DNA of 64,000 nucleotides from Chlorops oryzae. Lineage: Eukaryota; Arthropoda; Insecta; Diptera; Chloropidae. Under the pieces are notes generated by a model. It was given only the letters and a program-made list of their open reading frames with translations. It ran no database searches and was not told the origin of the DNA. The translations under genes were made by a program, and so were the position numbers. Location of the stretch: positions 41,945,555 through 42,009,554 of the forward strand of contig CM035808.1 in assembly GCA_020466095.1 (NCBI GenBank). The letters are read 5' to 3'. Of this stretch, positions 36,401-44,869 are shown piece by piece; the first letter of the stretch is position 1; each line of letters begins with the position of its first letter.

Positions 36401-39400
36401 CCATTTGGCACTCATGTATCATTCGCATCAATTGACCAATTATCCTGTACTGCCAGCCATCAAGCGCACACATCGGCCATCGTTTATTTATCCACCAATG
36501 CCGCGTGTTAAAGCGTAAGTAAAATTTATATTCACACAAAGCTTAAAACATTCAATTTAATTCGAAAATATGGTTCCAAAATGGTTTGACTGTGCCAAAG
36601 CACAGATTTATGTTAACTTGCCTATTAGCATCTTCATCATCATCGCCATGGCCATTGTCATCGTCACCGAAAAATTATTGCATCCAAGTTATCATTTCTG
36701 TGATATGTACTTATATCCTACCCCCCACCGTTAGACTTCATCAACTCACGAACATTACCTCCCACATACTTAATTACGGACATATTGGGTGTAGCTGAAA
36801 CCACAAGCAGACCAAAGCACACCACATCGCAGCACATCAAAACCATCCCCCAGTGTGGGATTTATGCCTTTTCCACTCTATGAAGCTGCGACTTGATGTG
36901 ATTTCGATTGTGATTGTGTTGCCTGCTGTAGAATTGAGATCCTTTAGACAGCGTTCGTCAATTAGTTGACAGAGTCTGTAACGGATGTAAGTTCGGAAAT
37001 TGCACGCCTAGAGAAGATAAAGTCAAATCGTTTTCGATGGATATTTTGAAAGTGATTTTCTGAAATCGCTCGTCTGTGAACGCTTTTCGTTTTGCAGTGA
37101 TATTTTTTCAAAATTTAAAATACAAAAAAAAAAAAAATTTCTTTTAATTTTCCAGCGGCGATGCATTGGCAACGCTCTTCTCTGCGCTCTATGGAAAAAT
37201 TTTGGTCGTTATGGGAATTGCATTTCCGATGGCTGAAGTCATATCGACATATATACCGCCTTCGTTTTATGAGGTAAGTTTTGCATCAGAAGAAAAGTCA
37301 GCCACAGAGGTTTTATAAGAATGCCTCTTACATGAACACGTGATAAGGAATTGAACAGAAGTAGGCATATATGAGGTTCTTTTGAGCTAACGAAAATCCC
37401 CTGAACAATTGGTCTTGACTATTGTGGTCCAACATACACATACAATAAATTCTATAAGTCCCCTTCTTGTTTTTACAATAACGGATATAACCAGGGCCGT
37501 GGATAGAGAATAAGTGATTTGGTAAAGCTTATCATTTAGGACTAACTGTCGAATTCGAAAAGGCTCTGTCGCGATCGAGAAAATCACCCTTAAGCAGGTA
37601 TAGGAAATTCATAAATTTCGAGAAATTCAGCAAAAACATACCAACAAAAATACGGGTAGACAAAAAGTGGCCATAGGATGTCTAGCGTTCCCACCACTCA
37701 CCAACAAAACCGTAGTAAACAACCACAAACCACGGAGTTAAAGTGAAAATATCGGAGTAGATACACAAAAATTGATTCCAGTATCCTTATTTAAACTTAA
37801 ACTTAAAAAATTGTCAAATGTTCTCTTTTTCATATCAACAGAAATGTCAAACATATTGAGTGCTTTGACAACTTTTTACATTTTGTAAGCTAGAGTTCAA
37901 AGATTGGGAAATTTAAAAGCTGAGTAGATTCGCATAGAAAAGTACTGACGGAGTAGATTTCAAAGTTTTTCAAAAAATGGAGTAAATCTACTCCGATCGG
38001 AGCAATGTGGGAACGCTGATGATGCCACTTGCAAGGAAATTATCAAAGAAACTCGGCGTCGGCTCAGGTTTTTTATATAGCTTTCTAAGTTCATAGTTGA
38101 AGCTTTAATAAATTACGATATGTTTTTGCTTAATGTGCACGAATGTTTTCATTTTGTAATAAATTTACATACATTTTTGACAACTGCTACGAATTTAATT
38201 GTACATCGAATTTAGTATTTTTGTTGAAACAGTGTGATCAAAAAGTTATGCGGACAGGGTAGGACTAAAAGAACAATTTATATTTCTCTTTGATATCAAG
38301 TTTCCTTGATTAGTTTTAAGTTTTTCAAGCTTTTCATATCATTTTATGAGTTTGGTAGATATTTTATATGTAATGTACTCCAAAATATCGCAAAATTAAA
38401 AATAAAAGTGGCAATGCGTATCACCACAGCAGAGCTAATGATTTCGCTGCCATAGCATGCTTCTCTTTTACTCATGCTTTGTGCCTATGTTGAAGTAGCG
38501 TGGCTCTAATACATTGCAGGGATTAGGAAGAAGAAGAGTTTTACCTATAGTTCTATATGGTGCTTATATTGGCCACATTGGTACATTGCACAATTATGCG
38601 ACATTAACCTCGGATTTTGGATTTATTTTGGTTTTTGGTCCAAAACTCTCTAAATTTCCTCTCTCCCTCCAATAATTCTCTATCTATGTCCCTGGATATA
38701 ACAACGGTGGGAACGTTTTAATTTAACCGAAAATAACATCATACAAATCCTCAAACATCAATTTCTTAAGACTATGAGCAAAATTTTTCCTATAGCTTAA
38801 CTTTTTTATTTAATACCAAAAGCTTTTAATCTAGTTTTAAGGCCTTCGTTGGCATTAAATGTTTACTTTAGAATTGTTTAGATTTCGTGTTCACTAATAA
38901 AAAGCTCAGCTTTCAGTTTTCTGTGTCAATTTTTTAATTTATGAGTTTTTATAAAAATTTTTCTGAATGGTCAGACCAGCGGCGTAACAAAGGCTCAAAA
39001 GACTTGTGTTCAAATGCACAAGTGTGCCCCTTCCCTATAGTGAAAATTTCCTTCTTTTAACAAAAAAATCAATTTATTATACAAACTTACTTAATCATAG
39101 ACATAATTAAATGTTCCATGCTCGAGCTTTCACTTCCCACTTTCTCGTTTACTGCGTGCTTAAAAACATCTTTTTTTTGAGGCCCTTCTAGTCTCGGGGC
39201 CGGAATACCGGTAGTTACGCCACTGAGCCAGCCTCACGCACACAACAAACTTTTGGAAGAAAAAGGCATTTCCTGCTTCCGCCCTGCTGAAAGGGAACTT
39301 AGTTAGGGCTATTGAATCAATAAACATTTCAGTTGACAGAAATATTCGAAATGGAAAACATGAATTGGACATGGAAGATAAAATTTTACGATTATAGGCA

Positions 39401-42400
39401 ATTCGGTTTTCGTTTTTTTATTGTATTTATGAATATTTTAAGAGGCTAGAAATTTCCTTTTGCGGAAGATCTTGGGCCTACCACTTTCTGCTAAGCTCAA
39501 AATTGAATAATTTCCATTTTTATTTGCTACGAATAAAAGTAAAGAAAAAAAAAAGAAATCGAAATTTTTCTTCGTATCGTAAACAGATTGGCGTCTCCTA
39601 AACATCCTTTATTATTTGTTTTTTTTTTACATAAAATTTGTCTCTGTGGCAAACAGAGCAAGAGTGATTGACGGTTAAAAGGTCGGCAATGAACAACATT
39701 GTAAAATGTGGAATATTTATTCGAGCTCCATGAAGTCATATGTCAGGTTCAGTTCAACGAGACCTCAATTTTTCCCTTGATGGAGTCCCATAGCACTCAT
39801 CGTTTGCTATTCGAGAGGATATTCGATTTTTTTTTTATACGAATTTTAAAGCATCGTAACGTGTTTGCATTAATATTAGGTATGGCTTCTTGTCTCATAG
39901 CCAATTTTTCGACTTCAAGTCGACTTGCGACCTTTCATATAAATGCTTCCATCGAATGTTACTCATGAGATATTCAAACTGATGGCATCAGTTTAAGCTT
40001 TCCTTGAAAAGGACATTCCAAGACCTTCATGGAGAGAAAACTTGTCGGAGTGATTTCCGGCTGGGATGCATCCTGCCATCATTTGCCTTGCTGAGACGAA
40101 AATTTGTATTAAAAAAATTCGTTCATATTTAATTTTGATGCTGTCAAAAGTTCACGACACCTTTTACCCCTCGAGCTCTTAACATGAAACCAATCGTCGT
40201 TGCTAATTTTACGTTTTTAACTTTGAATTTCAGGTATACTATTTGTATTTGTACATTGGTAGCATGGTCTTCTTGTTCTTCATGTACGCGACCTTAATTT
40301 GGGGAAGGCCAAAGCTGCCAGTTACAATTGGTAAGTTGAAAAAGTCAAGTCAAGAGGGATGTGTAAAAAAAATTGACATATTAAAAATGCCAATTAATGA
40401 TATTTTCAAGCATTCAGCTTAAATATGAAACTTGTTCTGGTTTGATGAGATTTTGTCTTTTAATTAAATCTCATCTCGGCTTATGCATAGCTTCACCGAC
40501 GAAATCTTCTGTCAAAGGACGCTCTGCCAGTGCCTCGGATAGCTTGGATGAATCGGATACGGACAGCACTTCTACTCATAACAAGCGTATTCCTTCTGTC
40601 ATACCCGCGGCGCGACGGCCATCTTTGTTGGCACCACTCGGACGTCAGCATCATTATGGAAGTTTTTATTTGCGCATGGGTGCGGTGGGTAAGTGCAAAA
40701 AAATTAAAAAATAAAAAGAAATGAAAGGAACTCACGCACACACACACGCGCGCGTGCATGTCTTGAAGAAAATTTATGAAGATTTATGCATAAAGTGAAG
40801 TTTAGTTACGAAAGTCTTCGTCCTTAATGAGAATTTATGTTCAGGGAACTGAAATTTCGTTTTGACGGATGTACTTTTATGAGAAGCAAAGGTAACAGAA
40901 AACCGAAATGGTAAACGGTGGAGGGAAAATAATTTATTTTGCTCCAGAAGCAAAATTTGGAGACGTCTTTAGAGTGAAAAATTCCGTCATAATCAGGGCA
41001 CCTCAGACTCCATTTTGGTAAATATGTATCCTACAAGTAGTATGTACATTCCACGGCAATTTAAGCCTTAAACGTTTTTCTCTTCACGAAGAATTCCCCA
41101 TTTTCCGTTCTCGTGTGTGAATTGTCGAAAAAGCAATAATTAAGAAGCAAGCTAAATATCTTGTACGAAAGCAAATCAACCTCCTTGAGTGACAATTTAA
41201 ATGACAATTAACTGTTATCAGTTGTTTTTCATTCTCGCCAACCGCGCTTTCGCTTTGAGGATTGATTTCAGTTAAATCTCAATCGTTTCGCTCGGTTCAG
41301 AAATGCTTCCTTTGAGATAATCGGTTTCGAAAAGCTTCTTCATTATCAGGGAACGAATTTTTTTTTTTAGGGTGAAATGACCGTCCACCATCATTGATTT
41401 CCTTTTGTGCTTTCCTTTTCGTGCTTTGAGGATAATCGAAAATCTAATTTTCCTCACAGCCGGGATTTATTGTGCCATTAATCGTTTCTCTTTTGAAGTG
41501 GAGGAGATTTGGAAAAAAAAAGAAAAGGAAATTGCTTGAGGGGGAAAATAAAGGTTTTTTTTCTTTGCGATAAAGGATCTATCAAAATTCGAGATAAAAT
41601 AAAATAACTATGTTTTTTTTCTCTTTGCTTCTTTACAGCTTTCGGCATAGGCAGCATGATTTATTCTGGCTTGGAGTTTGGCCAATATTTTGAACTAAAT
41701 CCAGACACAAAATGCCACAATGTGCTTCTCGCTTTGACGCCCGCAACTCGGATGGCCTTCATATTCATTCAGATGTACTTTATATTTTTAAATAATGAAG
41801 TAAGTTCATGCTAATTCTGTCACATCCTTTGAATGAAAGGTCCTTTTAACAGTCCATCATTTTTCTTTAATTAATAAATCATTGAAATTTGCAATCTTCA
41901 ATTTCATTTCAGCAAATCAAAGTCTATCGGTATAAGATCATCGCACGCTTCGGTCTGATGCATATGATCGGCACAAATTTGGCCGTTTGGTTGAATGTGC
42001 TCATTCAGGAAACGAAACACGAGATATTAACGTTCTACAATCCGGAAAATCGCACTCTTCGCATTTCCCATCGTCTGCCATTGCATTCCCGAGGATCGCA
42101 TTCGGTTATTGCGCCCACTGACGTCACAGCACACCTGCGTATTCCTCGCGGTCTAAAGGGTCCACACCACATATTCGAGTGCCGACGAACGAACATCTTG
42201 GGCACTCTCGTTCAGGATGCTTCACCGTTTTTATTCCCCTGCACCATTGAATACTCGCTGATATGTGCGGCGATCCTGTACGTTATGTGGCGTAGCATTT
42301 CACGGCCAGCAACCCCATCGCCACAAAGACCGGATACGATCAGTTCGCCGATGAAACGTTCGCCGCATCACTATTCGGTGGACTGTGCTCGTGCCCATAA

Positions 42401-43061
42401 GGGACTCTTCGTGGGAATACTGATACTGGTGCTAACAATTATTTCGCTCATTCTCTTCTTTGTGCTAATACAGCGTCCGGACTTTGTGGCGTTCGCTGTG
42501 ACTGAAGTAACCGTTTGCGAATTGCTTATCTATGGCACGGCAACACTGGCCACATTGATCGGAATGTTCCAGATACGTCATTTACAGTATGATGCTTTCC
42601 GTAGCTTTTCGTTGGATGATATTTTATTGGTCGGTGCACAGACGGGCTCATTCCTCTATAATATCTTCACTGTCATTGCCGGACACTTTTCGCTACGCAG
42701 TGATGACATGCTCGTGCCGATTAACGCGCTCGCATCGATTGTCCAGACAGCATGCCAAACGATGTTCATACTCGATGCGAGTCGTCGGCAAGCAGTCAGT
42801 CCCGAGCATCTGCGTAGAAAGCCTGGCCGAGAGATTGTTACCTTTATGCTGGTTGTTAACCTGGCCATGTGGGCTATAAGCACGCTGGAGAAATCACGAG
42901 CCGAATCGCATCCGATTCAATTGAATTTCTACGGTCTATGGGCATGGACGATCATAACGCACGTGTCGATGCCGCTGGCAATATTCTATCGTTTCCATTC
43001 GACCGTTTGCCTGTGCGAGATCTGGAAGCGGGCCTATAAGCTGAAACCGACGTACATGTGA
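13639..43061 (+). CDS. OtopL: otopetrin-like proton channel, long isoform
   Basis: Six coding exons: 13639-15458, 37156-37273, 40234-40330, 40491-40688, 41639-41799 and 41913-43061. All junctions are GT-AG and in phase; 3543 nt encode 1180 residues. Otopetrins form dimeric proton-selective channels in the plasma membrane and mediate acid sensing, including fly sour taste. Twelve hydrophobic segments fall after residue 610: two in exons 2-3, the third starting at SFYLRMGA, the fourth in exon 5 and eight in exon 6. Family hallmarks include GSFYLRMGA, GSMIYSGLEFG and the C-terminal IFYRFHS. The first 606 residues are a disordered Pro/Ser-rich tail with SPP repeats, an SR-repeat block (about residues 430-465) and acidic stretches. 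Flies have three paralogues (OtopLa, b, c); I cannot assign which. The frame stays open past the UGA. Confidence 0.92.
15459..16390 (+). other. otopetrin intron 1, first part
   Basis: No exon or delimited repeat seen. The sequence returns to AT-rich composition after the donor. Confidence 0.4.
16393..17119. mobile_element. TA-flanked element with 29-bp perfect ends and a long internal palindrome
   Basis: The ends are perfect inverted repeats (16393-16421 and 17091-17119, starting TGGGGCATTTCACGTCAAGT); with the flanking TA the identity covers 31 bp. TA on each side suggests a TA target duplication as in Tc1/mariner-type elements. The left half holds a second inverted repeat of 165-bp arms (16425-16589 and 16618-16782). 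The right part (16790-17090) is single-copy within the element. No intact transposase is visible. Confidence 0.85.
16425..16782. repeat. near-perfect palindrome, 165-bp arms and 28-bp loop
   Basis: The arms 16425-16589 and 16618-16782 are reverse complements with only about three mismatches, all in an A/T run near the outer edge. The centre holds GCGACCCACGCGCCAAGCAC and its complement. Transcribed, it would fold into a long hairpin RNA. Confidence 0.95.
17550..18120. repeat. GAGTC/GACTC-rich repeat with nested MITE
   Basis: Between 17580 and 17770, and again at 18090-18110, the motif TGAGTC/GACTCG recurs many times with AAATATGA and AATGAT spacers. The block is interrupted by the MITE at 17834-18067. 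It looks like the ends of one element split by an insertion, but termini are not defined. Confidence 0.45.
17834..18067. mobile_element. MITE with 31-bp perfect inverted repeats
   Basis: TGAGCCCATTATTTTGAAAG followed by TGGTATAAGTC at the left is mirrored exactly at the right (GACTTATACCA ... GGGCTCA). About 234 bp, AT-rich, non-coding. Confidence 0.85.
19075..19466. mobile_element. hAT MITE with CCGGATA subterminal repeats
   Basis: Ends TAGTGTTGCAACGGATAT and, on the minus strand, TAGAGTTGCAACGGATAT. The flanking 8-mers GTATTTTA (19067-19074) and GTATTCTA (19467-19474) are a target duplication with one mismatch. CCGGATA/TATCCGG occurs repeatedly within 100 bp of each end and is nearly absent from the middle. 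392 bp; no coding capacity. Confidence 0.88.
19475..23298 (+). other. otopetrin intron 1, middle part
   Basis: No supported exon, RNA gene or delimited element. Open frames at 19772-20112 and 21035-21253 have no recognisable domain or splice support. Simple TATG and T-rich runs occur. Confidence 0.4.
23299..23488. mobile_element. small MITE with 35-bp inverted repeats
   Basis: Left TAAGGCTCAGTTACTCTTGA then TTGAACGTAACTTAA; the right end is its near-complement (GTTACGATCAATCAAGAGTA then ACTTAGCCTT). About 190 bp, non-coding; target duplication unclear. Confidence 0.75.
23489..29325 (+). other. otopetrin intron 1, large unannotated block
   Basis: Nearly 6 kb in which I see no coding exon, RNA gene or element with both ends. 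A GAGGGCGGTTCAAAAAGTTC stretch at 25241 resembles a mariner-type terminus, but no partner end was found. A short GATTCC repeat is at 27650. Confidence 0.35.
29456..29540 (+). repeat. GTCC/GTCT microsatellite
   Basis: Tandem GTCC and GTCT tetramers typical of mini-me/DINE elements, next to the core sequence on its left. Confidence 0.9.
29790..30205 (+). repeat. about 126-bp tandem units
   Basis: Three or more units share AGGTTGACCAAGGCGAATGA, AAGGTGTAGG and CCCACTGCCACGCCCACAAA with a spacing of about 126 bp. The units differ by scattered substitutions, so the array is older than the RfC3 intron repeats. Confidence 0.85.
30725..30961. mobile_element. MITE with CAGGGRTGTCACAG ends
   Basis: The left end CAGGGGTGTCACAGAATCCG is mirrored at the right (CGGATTCTGTGACATCCCTG on the plus strand). 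GATA lies directly before the left end and overlaps the right end, so the target duplication is uncertain. About 237 bp. Confidence 0.7.
30962..33119 (+). other. otopetrin intron 1, unannotated block
   Basis: No exon or delimited repeat. Overlapping open frames on both strands at 32430-32770 show no domain. Confidence 0.35.
33120..33906. mobile_element. candidate element with CACCGRGAGAAA ends
   Basis: The left edge reads CACCGAGAGAAA and the right, on the minus strand, CACCGGGAGAAA. The flanks TATA and TATG are only partly alike. The interior contains the SINE-like block at 33595-33720. The class is unresolved (Chapaev/Transib-like termini are possible). Confidence 0.45.
33595..33718 (-). 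mobile_element. tRNA-derived SINE-like sequence
   Basis: On the minus strand GATAGCTCAGTGCTTTAA resembles a pol III A box and GGGGTTCTATCC, about 42 bp on, a B box. An A/T-rich tail follows. The acceptor stem does not pair, so it is a tRNA-like SINE head or decayed tRNA rather than a functional tRNA gene. Confidence 0.5.
33931..34310. mobile_element. element with CCCAGCCGGAAAT ends
   Basis: CCCAGCCGGAAATGT at the left is mirrored by AAATTTCCGGCTGGG at the right (about 380 bp). Inside are two to three units of about 45 bp with CTCGATGACATTGCCATTG. The same terminal motif appears alone at about 9479 and 40053-40065. Confidence 0.6.
34491..35276. mobile_element. hAT element with perfect TSD and TTCGAATA repeats
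   Basis: The left terminus TAGGGCT and right terminus AGAGCTCTA (minus TAGAGCT) are flanked by identical 8-mers ATATGTAC (34483-34490 and 35277-35284). Each end carries many TTCGAATA/TATTCGAA units. A DINE-like fragment lies inside (34731-34950). No transposase ORF. 786 bp. Confidence 0.9.
34731..34950 (-). mobile_element. DINE-like remnant nested in hAT element
   Basis: AAACAAGTAAAGTTTACATC followed by AGCCGATTGCAC, CCTCAGCC, ACATTACCTTAAC and CTAGCTTGGATATC parallels the start of the element at 48851. GCAGTTTTTCGGACAT then joins directly, as found about 1 kb further on in that copy. It is therefore an internally deleted copy lacking the central repeats. Confidence 0.75.
35285..35762 (+). 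promoter_or_regulatory. probable leader/promoter for first exon B
   Basis: Sequence between the hAT element and ATG 35763. No splice acceptor directly precedes the ATG, so exon B is probably first-coding and transcribed from a promoter here. No TATA or Inr could be assigned with confidence. Confidence 0.4.
35763..36514 (+). CDS. OtopL: otopetrin alternative first coding exon B
   Basis: Starts ATGTCTCGTTCAAACTC and encodes 250 residues plus two bases before a GC|GTAAGT donor, phase 2, identical in phase to exon A. Joined to exons 37156-43061 it gives 824 residues. Composition: Ser/Thr-rich start, an Ala run (about 30-36), a His-rich block (13 His between residues 56 and 85), a Gly-rich linker near 184-196 and a conserved-looking end RPSFIYPPMPRVKA. 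It lies 20 kb inside the intron of the long form, so use of a second promoter is the simplest explanation. Confidence 0.88.
36515..37155 (+). other. otopetrin intron between exon B and exon 2
   Basis: Ordinary intron. An A-rich then pyrimidine-rich tract (CTTTTAATTTTCCAG) precedes exon 2. Confidence 0.6.
37156..37273 (+). CDS. OtopL: otopetrin common exon 2 (TM1)
   Basis: 118 bp between TTCCAG and GTAAGT. One base completes the split codon from either first exon, then 39 codons encode GDALATLFSALYGKILVVMG and onward, the first membrane helix and following loop. Ends in phase 0. Confidence 0.92.
37683..38018. mobile_element. hAT MITE with GGAGTAGAT subterminal repeats
   Basis: Ends TAGCGTTCCCAC and, on the minus strand, CAGCGTTCCCAC. 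The flanks AGGATGTC and ATGATGCC match at 6 of 8 positions, a worn target duplication. GGAGTAGAT-like units recur near the right end and once near the left. 336 bp. Confidence 0.7.
38977..39225. mobile_element. hAT MITE with CAGYGGCGTAAC ends
   Basis: CAGCGGCGTAAC at the left and GTTACGCCACTG at the right are inverted termini of a type common in insect hAT MITEs. The flanks GGTCAGAC and AGCCAGCC agree at 5 of 8. 249 bp, non-coding. Confidence 0.65.
39226..40233 (+). other. otopetrin intron 2, distal part
   Basis: No exon seen; open frames here have no domain. A single TTTCCGGCTGGG repeat terminus lies at 40054-40065. Confidence 0.4.
40234..40330 (+). CDS. OtopL: otopetrin common exon 3 (TM2)
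   Basis: 97 bp between TTTCAG and GTAAGT. It encodes VYYLYLYIGSMVFLFFMYAT and a short RPKLPVTI loop, the second membrane helix. Ends in phase 1. Confidence 0.92.
40491..40688 (+). CDS. OtopL: otopetrin exon 4, Ser-rich loop and start of TM3
   Basis: 198 bp, phase 1 at both sides, so it could be skipped without frameshift. Encodes a Ser/Asp-rich cytosolic loop (SASASDSLDESDTDSTSTHN), then RRPSLLAPLG and the conserved GSFYLRMGAV that opens TM3. Skipping would delete that conserved start, so constitutive use is more likely. Confidence 0.9.
40689..41638 (+). other. otopetrin intron 4
   Basis: Ordinary intron, no repeat boundaries seen; a CA/CG dinucleotide run lies at 40736-40756. Confidence 0.5.
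41639..41799 (+). CDS. OtopL: otopetrin exon 5 (TM3 end, TM4)
   Basis: 161 bp between TTACAG and GTAAGT. Encodes AFGIGSMIYSGLEFGQYFEL, a family signature, and the TM4 stretch RMAFIFIQMYFIFLNNE. Ends in phase 0. Confidence 0.93.
41913..43061 (+). CDS. OtopL: otopetrin terminal exon (TM5-TM12)
   Basis: 1149 bp after TTTCAG; 382 codons then TGA. Encodes eight membrane segments, an extracellular/loop region with HRLPLHSRGSH, and the C-terminal IFYRFHSTVCLCEIW typical of otopetrins. The stop context is ATG TGA GAA. Reading frame is open for a further 140 codons. Confidence 0.95.
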   Translation, partial: QIKVYRYKIIARFGLMHMIGTNLAVWLNVLIQETKHEILTFYNPENRTLRISHRLPLHSRGSHSVIAPTDVTAHLRIPRGLKGPHHIFECRRTNILGTLVQDASPFLFPCTIEYSLICAAILYVMWRSISRPATPSPQRPDTISSPMKRSPHHYSVDCARAHKGLFVGILILVLTIISLILFFVLIQRPDFVAFAVTEVTVCELLIYGTATLATLIGMFQIRHLQYDAFRSFSLDDILLVGAQTGSFLYNIFTVIAGHFSLRSDDMLVPINALASIVQTACQTMFILDASRRQAVSPEHLRRKPGREIVTFMLVVNLAMWAISTLEKSRAESHPIQLNFYGLWAWTIITHVSMPLAIFYRFHSTVCLCEIWKRAYKLKPTYM

Positions 43062-43484
43062 GAAATCGCGCGCGGGCGCATTGCGAGCATAGCACAACAA
43101 CAGCAATTTTGCGCCGAACTTAAAACGAATCTAACCTATTGCTACACAACGACTACGTTGACAGGTGGCGAACTGGAAACGGTTGAAGAGGCTGACAGCA
43201 GTGCTAGTGGCAACGGCGATAGGGATAGGGATGAAGCTGGCAATGGCAATGGCAATGGCAACGGCAATGGTACGGATACAACAACTGCAATTGTCGAGGG
43301 TACTGGAACGTCGATTGCAACCGAAGATGAAGAGCTGGAAACTACCGAAGGTGAACAGCCCAGACAACGTCGTCGGCTAAAGTCGCCGCCAATTACCGGC
43401 GGCGGTGGCGGTGGCGGTGGCGGACTACGTCAACAACAACAGCCAACGGCATTTTGTCCGGTATATATTATTAACGGTGAATGA
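43062..43484 (+). CDS. possible stop-readthrough extension of otopetrin
   Basis: Directly after the TGA, and in the same frame, 140 sense codons follow before TGA at 43482-43484. The stretch is GC-rich against an AT-rich 3' flank. It encodes acidic and low-complexity sequence: an (NG)n run, EDEELETTEGEQPRQRRR, a nine-Gly run and QQQQ. The Gly and Asn codons vary synonymously (GGC/GGT/GGA, AAT/AAC), as in translated repeats. Options are UGA readthrough, known for many fly genes, or removal of a 141-bp in-frame intron (43058-43198: GTGAGA donor, GCTGACAG acceptor without pyrimidine tract). It might instead be untranslated. Confidence 0.55.
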   Translation, partial: EIARGRIASIAQQQQFCAELKTNLTYCYTTTTLTGGELETVEEADSSASGNGDRDRDEAGNGNGNGNGNGTDTTTAIVEGTGTSIATEDEELETTEGEQPRQRRRLKSPPITGGGGGGGGGLRQQQQPTAFCPVYIINGE

Positions 43485-44418
43485 GTTTACGCGAACTTTG
43501 AGTTCATTGATGCGGGCAGTCAGCGTGAACTCAGTTTGGTTTAGGTGGGGTCAGAAAGAAAAGCTAGCGGTAGCAAAATTTTTAACCAACAACATTTTTT
43601 TATACCAACAAAACCCAAAACAAAGGCAACCAAAAAACCTTAAAACTGAACTGACCAATTTTTGCAGTATTAGTTTAATTTTTTCTATAAACGAGGAAAA
43701 ATATAACCATTTATATATAAACATACATATGGGCATTTCCATGATGTCGAACGCGACATTCGCACGCATTCTCAGTGGAAAAATAAATATACGAAAATTT
43801 TTTTTTTATTTGGACAAATGGCGGAAGTTATAGCTCTTGACTAGCACTGTAATTGGTGCTAAGGTTGATTTCTGGAAATTGTTCGTTTTCAAGATAATTA
43901 CAAAAAACTAAGGCATTCGCACGCTACAAAAACAGAAGTCGCTTTTGAGGCGAACAGTTCAACCACTAATTTCAGCGAAACTTGAGGCAATATTTTAATG
44001 CGACTAATTTTATAATATTGTACATTAATGAATCTTAGAACTGGTTTTTATTTGATTCAAAAATATTAAACAGTTTAGTTTTTTATTTTATTTTTATCAC
44101 TGTCGCACGCTACATGTCGAATGCTACATTTTGTTGCATCATACGTTTTAATTTAATGTGTACGAATAGACCTACTGTGGTGAATTAGAGGTCAGTTGTC
44201 TTGCACAAAATACTCTACATTTTGACTAGTCATGTTGTGGGGTAACTCAGAGTACTCTTTTTCGGTAAGTTGACCTATCGCACCCTTGTTACTAAATCGG
44301 TACAACTTAAAATTTCGCATTTCTGGAACAATCATTCATTCTGTATTGAAACTTGCAAAAAATAATTATTTTTCTTAACTTAGTTTATTCTTAATCAACT
44401 ACTGCATCAGTCTATCAG
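43485..44418 (+). other. otopetrin 3' UTR, proximal part
   Basis: AT-rich, with AATAAA at 43782-43787 as a candidate polyadenylation signal. Two copies of TCGCACGCTACA lie here (43917, 44103). Confidence 0.45.
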
Positions 44419-44869
44419 CCCTATTATGATTGTCGACTACTGATAGAGAATCGAAAAAGTTCTATCTTCGACAAAAAATTTTAATTTTCCACATACTAGA
44501 AAATGAAAAATTTTAGTCGACGATAGAAATTTTTCGATTCTCTATCAGTAGTCGACAATCATAATAGGGGTGTATATAAACATAAATTTTCTAGGTGTTG
44601 AGTTTCTTGCAGAAAAATGTGGTTGAAAATAAAAAATTTGAAATGGGTTTAGGAGCAAGGGTGCGAAATTTATAAATTTTACACATACGATGTCGCACGC
44701 TACAAACTTCAAATATGTCTCAGGGCCAAAGCGTTGATTATTTTGCAACAAAATTTTTTTGATTTAATTGCAATACAAATTGCTGTTTGCTGCGAATATT
44801 TGAGGCGCGTTGCACAAACACCTTTGACTCAGTGATAACAAATGTTATTTTTCAATGTCGCACGCTACA
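43917..44869 (+). repeat. 12-mer TCGCACGCTACA repeated four times
   Basis: Exact copies at 43917-43928, 44103-44114, 44693-44704 and 44858-44869, all on the plus strand; three are preceded by TG. The copies are irregularly spaced and embedded in unrelated AT-rich sequence, so they are not a tandem array. Confidence 0.85.
44419..44569. mobile_element. palindromic MITE in otopetrin 3' region
   Basis: CCCTATTATGATTGTCGACT followed by ACTGATAGAGAATCGAAAAA is mirrored almost exactly to the end (AGTCGACAATCATAATAGGG). Total about 151 bp, with arms of about 60 bp. Confidence 0.85.

Noticed and set aside
40491..40688. Otopetrin exon 4 as a skipped cassette
   Set aside because: Length and phase allow it, but skipping would remove the conserved GSFYLRMGAV start of TM3; kept as constitutive.
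43058..43164. Intron from GTGAGA (43058) to the ACAG at 43164
   Set aside because: It would remove 107 bp and shift the frame, reaching a stop after a few codons, so it does not explain the open frame downstream.
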